A DNA stretch of 5,322 nt from positions 1-5,322 of the forward strand of contig JABUUX010000384.1 of NCBI GenBank assembly GCA_021442965.1, in the 5' to 3' direction. This DNA comes from Treponema sp. (GTDB taxonomy: Bacteria > Spirochaetota > Spirochaetia > Treponematales > Treponemataceae). The notes below the pieces were generated by a model. That model was not told the origin of the DNA. It saw only the letters and a list, made by a program, of their open reading frames with translations, and did no database searches. Made by a program: the position numbers and the translations under genes. Positions 1 through 5,322 of this stretch are shown here, in pieces (position 1 is the first letter of the stretch; each line of letters begins with the position of its first letter).

Positions 1-1257
1 AGTGGTGCTTCAGTTGGAAAAGTAGGTCCATATGTTCATTTAGCTTGTTTGATTTGTACAAGAATCATGAAAATAACTTATTTTGAAAAAATAAATAAAT
101 CAACTAGTCTTAAGACTACTATGTTAACAGTAGCATGTGCTGCTGGAATAACTTTTGCATTAGGTTGCCCTTTAGGAGGAGTATTGTTTGGAATAGAATG
201 CACTTCATCTATTTATATGATAAGAAATTTATGGAAGGCATTTTTTAGTTCAGTTATAAGTTGTTTTATTTTTCGAATGTATTATGGTGATACAGATTTA
301 CAAGTAATAGATGATACGACAGCCGTAAATGTGAATTTTTTATTTAAATTAATTAATTTTATAATTATTGGATTAATTTCAGGAGCAGTGGGTGCATCTT
401 GTGCAACTTTAATTTCCAAAGCAGTAAATTATAGAAAAAAAAGTAATATATCTTGGCTTAATAGTAGATTTAAATTTGCAGCCATTACAGGTTTTATAAC
501 ATCAACAATTACTTTTTTTATTACTGGATTAAGAAATAATGACAAATCTATTATGCTTTATTTATTTTCAGCTAATGAATCGATTGAGAAACAGTGGGCA
601 CATCCTCAAGAAGGATGGCATTTATTACTTGCATTAATCTGTAAATATATTATAACTGTTTTGGGTTTAGCCTGCACAATGCCAGGTGGTGTATTTGGTC
701 CGATGTTTTCTGTTGGAGCTTTATTAGGAAGATTATATGGTCATATTTTATATAAATTATTTGGAATTAATATGGAAAGTGCTTTTGCTATGGCAGCTTG
801 TGCAGGAGCATTTTCTGGTTTTTCTCATACTATAAGTTCAGCTTTAATGGTTTTTGAAATAGCAGGACAAACTAAATATTTACCTACATTATTATTAACA
901 TGTTTAATTGCTAATTTAGTAGGACAAGGATTATCATTAGGTATTTTCGATGTATTATTAGCTATAAAAAATTTGCCTTATTTACCTGCAATAAAACCAA
1001 AGGCTTTATATAATTGTAATGCTGGAAAATTAATGGAAAAATTAGATTTAATTTTATATGAAGGTAATGCATGTATTATGGATGGGCTAAGTATTTTAAG
1101 TAGAGTTCCAAAAAAATATTTAGTCGATATTCCTATAATAGATAAAAAAGGAATTATCAAAAGAACAATATCTCCACAAAATTTATTTTTATATTTACAA
1201 AAAAAATATAAATTAATTAAAAAGAAATACAGTTATAAGAATGATTCTTGTAATTAG
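1..1257 (+). CDS. Eukaryote-type CLC chloride channel, partial at 5' end and truncated after first CBS domain
   Basis: This membrane protein would carry chloride passively across a lipid bilayer. The frame is open from base 1 (418 residues), so the gene begins outside the window; TTG at 49 is not a real start, because codons before it already encode conserved CLC sequence. Seen: GKVGPYVH (residues 6-13), PLGGVLFGIECTS (57-69), RNLWKAFF (75-82), filter loop GGVFGP (229-234), FEIAGQ (285-290), IKNLPYLP (322-329), then one CBS-like segment (about 338-401). The RNxW and LPYLP motifs and the CBS tail are typical of eukaryotic CLC-1/2/K proteins. The gating glutamate is Val8, the proton-glutamate position is Cys67 and the pore tyrosine is Phe316, so a channel rather than a Cl-/H+ exchanger is predicted. 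A second CBS domain is missing. Leucine is nearly always TTA, unlike the genes to the right. About the last 14 residues probably read through foreign sequence. No introns interrupt it, which suggests an intron-poor protist donor. Confidence 0.88.
   Translation, partial: SGASVGKVGPYVHLACLICTRIMKITYFEKINKSTSLKTTMLTVACAAGITFALGCPLGGVLFGIECTSSIYMIRNLWKAFFSSVISCFIFRMYYGDTDLQVIDDTTAVNVNFLFKLINFIIIGLISGAVGASCATLISKAVNYRKKSNISWLNSRFKFAAITGFITSTITFFITGLRNNDKSIMLYLFSANESIEKQWAHPQEGWHLLLALICKYIITVLGLACTMPGGVFGPMFSVGALLGRLYGHILYKLFGINMESAFAMAACAGAFSGFSHTISSALMVFEIAGQTKYLPTLLLTCLIANLVGQGLSLGIFDVLLAIKNLPYLPAIKPKALYNCNAGKLMEKLDLILYEGNACIMDGLSILSRVPKKYLVDIPIIDKKGIIKRTISPQNLFLYLQKKYKLIKKKYSYKNDSCN
1190..1257. 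other. Putative chimeric junction between eukaryote-like and treponemal DNA
   Basis: Two converging frames both end prematurely here. The CLC frame stops just after its first CBS domain, where eukaryotic relatives continue to a second. The opposite-strand exported protein stops at 1213, partway into a hydrophobic segment that should be a full membrane helix. Composition shifts from extremely AT-rich, TTA-dominated sequence on the left to treponemal-looking sequence on the right. The most likely breakpoint is about 1205-1226, around TTAATTAA (1213-1220), because the minus-strand protein still looks natural down to about 1226. No insertion sequence, terminal repeat or tRNA lies at the join. An assembly chimera is the simplest reading; real recombination is possible. 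Confidence 0.6.
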
Positions 1258-2073
1258 AGACTCAGAAAGCCATACCTGATTTTTTATCAAAGGAATCATT
1301 ATGGAATGAGTGTCAGAAGAAATATTTATTTCCGGATTAAAGTCTGAAATAATTTGTGAAATGGTATCAGTAATAATATCACCCGAAGTTTTTTTATCAA
1401 AAAAAATGCTTATACTTGGGATTCCAGCTTCAAGCCAATCTGAATATAAATCTTCATTAAAAAGGTTTTGTTTATATAGGTAGCTGATATACCCGAAGTT
1501 AAATATTCCAAGTAATTTATGATCTTTGAATGCCTTGTATGAATTTTTTACAAGCCATGTAGGGGCATTATACCCTTTGCTGCCAGGGAGAATTCTGTCA
1601 GCATCATGATTTAAGTTTATAAATATAGTTGTATAAGTTTGTCCATTCCCAATAGAATCAAGAAACATTTTTGAGCCTTTAGTTATGTTTCTATTTCCTA
1701 AATTCAAATCTCCGTCATAAGAAAGTAAGATTTTAATGTCAAAATTATATGTACTTTCCGATAATTCTAATAGGATATTTATAAAAGTATCCGGTTTTTC
1801 AAATACTTCTTCTTGAGAAAATATTAATAGAAGTGTTGAGTTTGAAATATTCTGGTCATTACAGTTACCTTTTTTATCCAGAGTGATATTATAGGGAAAA
1901 TTATTTGGTATACTGGAGATAATTGTTTCTTTTTTTGGGGACATTCCGCAGTCTTTGCATAGTGAAAAAAGAGCATCACATAAATCAACGCCCTTGGTGC
2001 TTTTGTCCCTGGCATAGCACAAAAATGAGAAGAAAAACAAGAATAAGCATGCAAGGAATGTCCTATATTTCAT
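1213..2073 (-). CDS. Exported M28-peptidase-like protein of unknown function, probably C-terminally truncated
   Basis: The protein (286 residues here) starts with a clear signal peptide: Lys2/Arg4, a phenylalanine- and leucine-rich core (5-18) and possible cleavage after Ala21. It should therefore act outside the cytoplasm, anchored if its C-terminal helix is complete. The domain at about 50-250 weakly resembles the M28 zinc-peptidase/Gaa1 fold: LLLIFSQEE (81-89), KGSKMFLDS (132-140), FINLNHDAD (151-159) and SDWLEAGIPSISIFF (211-225), the last like the end of M28 domains. The metal-binding His, Asp and Glu residues are not recognisable, so it is probably not an active peptidase. It ends at LITRIILITVFLFN (273-286), the beginning of a membrane segment, and its stop lies at the suspected junction, so the natural protein is probably longer. 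The ATG at 2073 is chosen because it gives the signal peptide directly; the ribosome site is weak. It is transcribed divergently from the operon at 2157. The M28 assignment is inference. Confidence 0.7.
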   Translation of the reverse strand: MKYRTFLACLFLFFFSFLCYARDKSTKGVDLCDALFSLCKDCGMSPKKETIISSIPNNFPYNITLDKKGNCNDQNISNSTLLLIFSQEEVFEKPDTFINILLELSESTYNFDIKILLSYDGDLNLGNRNITKGSKMFLDSIGNGQTYTTIFINLNHDADRILPGSKGYNAPTWLVKNSYKAFKDHKLLGIFNFGYISYLYKQNLFNEDLYSDWLEAGIPSISIFFDKKTSGDIITDTISQIISDFNPEINISSDTHSIMIPLIKNQVWLSESLITRIILITVFLFN

Positions 2074-2103
2074 TCTTTTCTATTTTAATACAATAATAAA
2101 CTG

Positions 2104-2132
2104 TTTACAATGAAAGTTGTATAGTTTATACT
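2104..2132 (+). promoter_or_regulatory. Sigma-70-type promoter for the rightward operon
   Basis: TTTACA at 2104-2109 matches the -35 consensus at 5 of 6 positions. TATACT at 2127-2132 matches the -10 consensus at 5 of 6, and the spacer is exactly 17 bp. Transcription would begin near 2139, giving a leader of about 18 nt before the ATG at 2157. No other promoter is evident before trmB or ligA, so this one may drive all four genes. Confidence 0.65.
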
Positions 2133-2146
2133 TTAGTTAGTAGCAA

Positions 2147-2152
2147 TGAGGA
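2147..2152 (+). promoter_or_regulatory. Ribosome binding site for the 388-residue protein
   Basis: TGAGGA lies 4 nt upstream of the ATG at 2157. The purine-rich core fits a Shine-Dalgarno sequence, though the spacing is a little short. It supports 2157 as the start. Confidence 0.55.
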
Positions 2153-2156
2153 TATA

Positions 2157-3323
2157 ATGGCTGCATCAGACAAAAAGTTTATGATTGAACTCCCTCTTAA
2201 GGTTATTCTCACTGAAGATGGAGCTTCCAATTTTTTAAGTCACAATAAAAAACTTCTCCGATTCCGTCTTGCGGATAATGTAGATGAGTATGGAATTTCT
2301 TTAAATAAATTTTCTCCACAGTCAATTCAAAGAATGATACTTTTGGATTACATTTCAAAAATAGAGATTTCCATGTCAGAATTTGTTTCTTCCCGTCAGG
2401 AAGTAATGGATTTATCAAAAGTTATTGTTTTTTCACTTCTTTACAAGCAGTTTGATCGTGAAATATATCAGGCTTTGATTCAATGCGAGTGTGTAAGACG
2501 TCATAATCGCTCAAATCCTTCAAATCTTATTGATGAAAAAACTAAATTGAGTGACCGTCAGCTTCGCGCAGTTTTGCAAAATAAAGAAAATATTATTTCA
2601 AATACCAGAAAAATAATTCTTGATCCAATTTGGAAAGGTATTATGTCAAATAAGGATTATACTTCTGAAGAAAAGAATGTATTCCTTCTTATGTCTGAAA
2701 AATTTATGAACAGACTGAGCCTTATGAACTGGTATATAATTACTCTTTTCCATAAAAGTGATGGAGCAAATGAAATGTTCATTGCAATCCGTAATCTTTT
2801 AAATGCTTATATGGAAAAATCAAAAGTTGCTGAATACATTTCGGTAATGGTAATGGAACTTGCGTTGAATAACGAAAATACAAATATTCGTAAAGAAGCC
2901 AGAAATATGTATCAGGGGGTTGATGATATAGGTGCTCTTGTGTTTGACCCTGAAGTACGTGCTAAAATAGTAAAAGAACTTCAGCGTAAACACGAACTTG
3001 TATTTCTTTCTTGGAAACTTGGCGGTGGTTCTTCTTCTATTGGTAAACAAGGAAGACTTTCTATTACACTTTACAACAAGGATGATGAATTTCAGGAAGT
3101 AAAAGAGAACATTGAAAACGCAAAAGCTGCAGATTCCAATAAAAAAACTCTTATTGATTTTTACAGAGACCTTCCTGATGGAGAAGAAGGAACAGATCTT
3201 GGATTGTATTATCTCTCTTACCTTGATGAAGCTTGTAAAAAAGTAAATGTTAAGTTTGAATCTTTAGTTAATCAGTTTTCGACAAGTGAGCTTACCGTTA
3301 TTAACTTGAATTTTAATTTCTAA
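2157..3323 (+). CDS. Conserved-type cytoplasmic protein of unknown function with GHKL-ATPase-like C-terminal half
   Basis: I do not recognise the family by name. The 388-residue product has no signal peptide or membrane segment, so it should be cytoplasmic. Residues about 50-220 look mainly helical. The C-terminal half resembles a degenerate GHKL (histidine-kinase/anti-sigma-type) ATP-binding fold: an N-box-like MELALNN (233-239), beta strands LVFLSWKL (281-288) and RLSITLYNKD (300-309), a G2-box-like EEGTDLGLYYLSYLDEAC (343-360), and a final strand LTVINLNFNF (379-388). A canonical DxGxG G1 box is missing and no phosphoacceptor histidine stands out, so it may bind a nucleotide without being a kinase, or only share the topology. 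It is the first gene of the rightward operon, with a good promoter and ribosome site, and the lipoprotein gene begins 5 bp after its stop, so the two are probably translationally coupled. That the gene is real is very likely; the GHKL link is inference. A search against HATPase_c profiles would settle it. Confidence 0.9.
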   Translation: MAASDKKFMIELPLKVILTEDGASNFLSHNKKLLRFRLADNVDEYGISLNKFSPQSIQRMILLDYISKIEISMSEFVSSRQEVMDLSKVIVFSLLYKQFDREIYQALIQCECVRRHNRSNPSNLIDEKTKLSDRQLRAVLQNKENIISNTRKIILDPIWKGIMSNKDYTSEEKNVFLLMSEKFMNRLSLMNWYIITLFHKSDGANEMFIAIRNLLNAYMEKSKVAEYISVMVMELALNNENTNIRKEARNMYQGVDDIGALVFDPEVRAKIVKELQRKHELVFLSWKLGGGSSSIGKQGRLSITLYNKDDEFQEVKENIENAKAADSNKKTLIDFYRDLPDGEEGTDLGLYYLSYLDEACKKVNVKFESLVNQFSTSELTVINLNFNF

Positions 3324-3328
3324 ATAAT

Positions 3329-4051
3329 ATGAAAAATTATTTTTTACATATTTTTCCTGCTTTTTTTTCTCTTTCAATTTTTTTTTCATGTTCCCAAACG
3401 GTTCCTGAAATTAACAGTGCTTCAAGTTCTGTAATTTTTGATTACGAAAATACTGAATCTCTTCCACAGATTCGCCTTGCCGTTTTTATGGATTTAGAAA
3501 GTGATGCCAGAAGATCAGAAAAATTTAAGATAAGATGTAAATATAGCGGCTATGAATGGGAATGTGAAAATCCTGTAAATTTCCAGAACGGTAAGAAAAC
3601 ATTTTCAGGCTATTCAAATTTTGTAATGCCAGAAAATCTTCCCTTTATTGAAGGTCAGTATTTACTTGATTATGAGGATGCTGCAGGAGAAAAAAAATCT
3701 GTAACTTTTTCAGTATATTATAATCGTGAAATTTGTGATAAAAACTCAAGTGAAGTTTTAAGTCTAATGGAAACTCAGAAGTATGAAAGAAAAATAGCAG
3801 TTTTTAAAGAAAATGATGTTTTATCTTATTATGACGTATATACAGAGGACTTAAATGAAGCTTCAAAAGTTTGGGAAAGATATGCCGATGGTGAATATTT
3901 TCGAGATGTTTTGCTTGTAAATGGAAACCGTGCAATTATTCTTATGCCCAGAGTTTATAATGAAAATTCACATACCTTAAAAACTGAACAAAAAAATAAT
4001 TTAAGTGATTTTGAAAATTCTGTTAATAATGATTTGTATGAAGAATCCTAA
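3329..4051 (+). CDS. Putative treponemal lipoprotein of unknown function
   Basis: The 240-residue protein begins with a basic residue, a hydrophobic run (5-19) and FFSC, with Cys21 the likely lipidated residue. Phe at -3 and -2 makes this a relaxed lipobox, which spirochaetes tolerate but strict predictors may miss. After cleavage it would be anchored to a membrane on the periplasmic or cell surface. The mature part looks rich in beta strands (about 35-130, many alternating hydrophobic residues and Tyr/Phe), followed by a mixed region (about 145-210) and a polar, Asn/Glu-rich tail. No catalytic motif is recognisable. The ATG sits 5 bp after the previous stop with no clear Shine-Dalgarno sequence, so translation probably depends on ribosomes finishing the upstream gene. 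T8 and T9 runs lie in the signal-peptide codons. The spacing to trmB is 26 bp. Confidence 0.85.
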   Translation: MKNYFLHIFPAFFSLSIFFSCSQTVPEINSASSSVIFDYENTESLPQIRLAVFMDLESDARRSEKFKIRCKYSGYEWECENPVNFQNGKKTFSGYSNFVMPENLPFIEGQYLLDYEDAAGEKKSVTFSVYYNREICDKNSSEVLSLMETQKYERKIAVFKENDVLSYYDVYTEDLNEASKVWERYADGEYFRDVLLVNGNRAIILMPRVYNENSHTLKTEQKNNLSDFENSVNNDLYEES

Positions 4052-4068
4052 AATCTCCTTAAATATGC

Positions 4069-4072
4069 AGGA
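4069..4072 (+). promoter_or_regulatory. Ribosome binding site for trmB
   Basis: AGGA lies 5 nt before the ATG at 4078 and favours that start over the in-frame ATG at 4099 (Met8). The same bases can pair with AATCCT at the end of the lipoprotein gene (4044-4049), which may couple translation of the two genes. Confidence 0.6.
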
Positions 4073-4077
4073 TTAAA

Positions 4078-4773
4078 ATGGAAAATACAGAAGATAAAAT
4101 GTCTTTAAGAAGAGAGATAAAGACTTATGTTCTTAGAATTGGACGTATGACAGATGCACAGGAAAGAGCATATGCGGAGCTTTCTGCCAAATGGTGTATC
4201 CCGTTCTCCGATAAAACAAGACTTAATTTTCAAGAAATCTTTGGAAATGATAATCCTGTTGTCATTGAAATTGGGTTTGGAATGGGGGATGCCACGTGGC
4301 AGATAGCTAAGAATAATCCCGATATAAATTATTTAGGAATTGAAGTTCATAAACCCGGAGTTGGTAAACTATTAAATCATATTAAGTCTGAAAATCTATC
4401 CAATCTTCGTATTATTGAATATGATGCTTTGGAAGTGCTTGATAAAATGGTTGATGATGAAAGTATTTTTGGTTTTCATATTTTCTTTCCTGATCCATGG
4501 CCTAAAAAAAAGCATCATAAAAGACGAATGATTCAGAGACCTCGTACCAACCTTTTCTCTAATAAACTTAAAAAGGGTGGATATCTCTATTTTGTTACTG
4601 ATTGGTTGCCTTATGCTGAATTTGCGCTGGTGGAATTATATCTTACAGAAAAACTTAGAAATAAATATGAAGGATATGCAGAAAAACAGCCATGGCGAAC
4701 TCAGACTAAGTTTGAAAGGAAAGGTAAAGATGCAAATCGTGTTATTACCGAAATTATGTTTGAAAAAATTTAA
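4078..4773 (+). CDS. trmB: tRNA (guanine-N7-)-methyltransferase
   Basis: TrmB transfers a methyl group from S-adenosylmethionine to N7 of guanine 46 in the variable loop of tRNAs, in the cytoplasm, stabilising tertiary structure. The 231-residue product has the usual length and a complete Rossmann-type methyltransferase domain. The SAM-binding motif EIGFGMG is at 64-70, the acidic end of the second strand is in GIEVH (87-91), and the adenine-side motif is YDALEVL (115-121). The family signature [14 protein letters not shown] (137-150) holds the catalytic Asp and basic tRNA-binding residues. TDW (174-176) and TKFERKG (210-216) complete the active site. The N-terminal segment 1-35 carries the usual basic region ([15 protein letters not shown]). 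The 4078 start has a good ribosome site; Met8 is an alternative. It lies 16 bp before ligA and 26 bp after the lipoprotein gene, in one apparent operon. Nothing indicates damage. Confidence 0.97.
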   Translation: MENTEDKMSLRREIKTYVLRIGRMTDAQERAYAELSAKWCIPFSDKTRLNFQEIFGNDNPVVIEIGFGMGDATWQIAKNNPDINYLGIEVHKPGVGKLLNHIKSENLSNLRIIEYDALEVLDKMVDDESIFGFHIFFPDPWPKKKHHKRRMIQRPRTNLFSNKLKKGGYLYFVTDWLPYAEFALVELYLTEKLRNKYEGYAEKQPWRTQTKFERKGKDANRVITEIMFEKI

Positions 4774-4776
4774 TCT

Positions 4777-4783
4777 GGTGGGG
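4777..4783 (+). promoter_or_regulatory. Ribosome binding site for ligA
   Basis: GGTGGGG lies 6 nt before the ATG at 4790, just after the trmB stop codon (4771-4773). It is G-rich in an otherwise AT-rich stretch and decides the ligA start. Confidence 0.6.
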
Positions 4784-4789
4784 TAAAAT

Positions 4790-5322
4790 ATGGATTTGTT
4801 TGAAGCATCCCGTGTACAGGAACTTGAATTACTTATAAAAAAATACCAGTCTTCTTATTACAATGGAGAAGCAGAAATTAGTGATGCTGAATTTGATAAA
4901 TTATGGGATGAATTAAAATCGCTGGATCCTAATAATCCCGTTCTCCATAAGATTGGTTCTGATTCTGGTAATTTTGTAAAGGTTCATCACATAATGCCTA
5001 TGGGAAGTCAGGAAAAAGCTGCTAATCCTGAAGAATTCCTTGAATGGGCACAGAAACATCTTTATGACCAGTATCTGGTTGAATATAAATTGGATGGAGC
5101 TTCTCTTGAACTTCAATATGAAAATGGATACTTGGTTCGGGCAGTTACTAGAGGTGATGGAGAAATAGGGGATGATATTACAGCAAATGCAAGAAAGATG
5201 TCTGGAGTTCAGCCTGCAATATATATAAATGGTGTTAAACAAGATTTTACGGGCGGAATTCGTGGGGAAGTTATTATGACCCATAGTGTTCATAAGGAGC
5301 ATTTTTCTGATAAAGCAAATTG
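4790..5322 (+). CDS. ligA: NAD+-dependent DNA ligase, 5' part (runs off the window)
   Basis: LigA seals nicks in DNA during replication and repair, using NAD+ to adenylate an active-site lysine. Only the first 177 codons are present and the frame is open at the window end; complete family members are about 650-700 residues or more. Seen: the N-terminal Ia domain that contacts NMN, with YYNGEAEISDAEFDKLWDEL (23-42), then the adenylation domain. The nucleophile is Lys100 in EYKLDG (98-103), followed by LELQYENG (106-113), TRGDGEIGDDITANAR (120-135) and GIRGEV (156-161), which contain expected nucleotide-binding residues Arg121, Arg158 and Glu160. Where most LigA proteins have PMLSLDN before the lysine, this one has MPMGSQEKA (69-77), and the lysine comes about 15 residues earlier than in E. 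coli. This suggests a divergent branch, not a defective enzyme. It follows trmB by 16 bp with its own strong ribosome site. Confidence 0.95.
   Translation, partial: MDLFEASRVQELELLIKKYQSSYYNGEAEISDAEFDKLWDELKSLDPNNPVLHKIGSDSGNFVKVHHIMPMGSQEKAANPEEFLEWAQKHLYDQYLVEYKLDGASLELQYENGYLVRAVTRGDGEIGDDITANARKMSGVQPAIYINGVKQDFTGGIRGEVIMTHSVHKEHFSDKAN

Larger units (their letters stand above)
2074..2156. promoter_or_regulatory. Divergent intergenic region
   Basis: This 83-bp AT-rich spacer separates the 5' ends of the leftward exported-protein gene and the rightward operon, so it must hold start signals for both. The rightward promoter is convincing and listed separately. For the leftward gene only a weak TATTAT (complement of 2093-2098) is seen, without a good -35 partner. 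Any leftward promoter would lie close to or overlap the rightward one, so the two could compete. No operator palindrome was recognised. Confidence 0.6.

Noticed and set aside
49..51. TTG as the start codon of the CLC gene
   Set aside because: The frame is open back to base 1, and residues upstream of the TTG encode the conserved GKVGPYVH segment, so the gene begins before the window.
978..1160. 60-codon minus-strand frame inside the CLC gene
   Set aside because: It lies antisense to well-conserved CLC coding sequence, has no ribosome site and resembles nothing; a shadow frame.
1190..1300. Insertion-sequence end or phage attachment site at the junction
   Set aside because: No transposase, terminal inverted repeat, target duplication, integrase or tRNA fragment is visible nearby.
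1824..2054. 76-codon minus-strand frame inside the exported-protein gene
   Set aside because: It is in another frame of the same strand, with no ribosome site, while the main frame has a signal peptide; a shadow frame.
2209..3050. Two minus-strand frames (2209-2418 and 2820-3050) opposite the 388-residue protein
   Set aside because: Both are antisense to a convincing gene, lack ribosome sites and have low-complexity translations.
4577..4786. 69-codon plus-strand frame overlapping the end of trmB
   Set aside because: TrmB continues to its conserved TKFERKG motif and stop at 4773, so this is an out-of-frame shadow and no frameshift is needed.
4913..5302. 129-codon minus-strand frame opposite ligA
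   Set aside because: The plus strand encodes clear ligase motifs throughout; the antisense translation has no domain character.

Overview
The window looks like two unrelated pieces of DNA joined at about positions 1190-1257. The right-hand part (about 1226-5322) is a bacterial locus of Treponema/spirochaete type. It has compact co-directional genes, frequent CTT leucine codons, a signal-peptide protein, a lipoprotein with a relaxed spirochaete-style lipobox, and the housekeeping genes trmB and ligA. Genus-level placement is inferred from recalled resemblance, not from a search.

The left-hand part (1 to about 1212-1225) is one uninterrupted reading frame, open at the window edge. It encodes a CLC chloride channel of eukaryotic, channel-type architecture: GKVGP at the gating position, GVLFGIECTS, an RNLWKAFF motif, the GGVFGP filter loop, an IKNLPYLP linker and the start of a CBS domain. 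Its base composition is more AT-rich and leucine is almost always TTA, unlike the genes to its right.

Layout: 1-1257 (+) is a CLC fragment that lacks its N-terminal part at the window edge and stops after the first CBS domain. 2073-1213 (-) is an exported protein with a weak M28-peptidase-like fold, cut off at the start of a C-terminal membrane helix. The two frames converge and overlap by 45 bp, and both look truncated at the same place, as expected for a chimeric join (assembly artefact or real recombination). A short divergent intergenic region (2074-2156) carries a good sigma-70-type promoter for the rightward operon. That operon holds a 388-residue protein of unknown function with GHKL-ATPase-like features (2157-3323), a lipoprotein (3329-4051), trmB (4078-4773) and the 5' part of ligA (4790 to the window end). 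Gaps are 5, 26 and 16 bp, with no terminator visible between genes.

Functionally, the operon pairs tRNA m7G46 methylation and NAD+-dependent DNA ligation with two envelope or signalling proteins of unknown role. No RNA gene, CRISPR array, insertion sequence or attachment site was seen. The most notable feature is the eukaryote-like CLC fused to a treponemal locus. A previously undescribed bacterial system is not supported; contamination or a chimeric contig is the first explanation to exclude, and lateral transfer the second.
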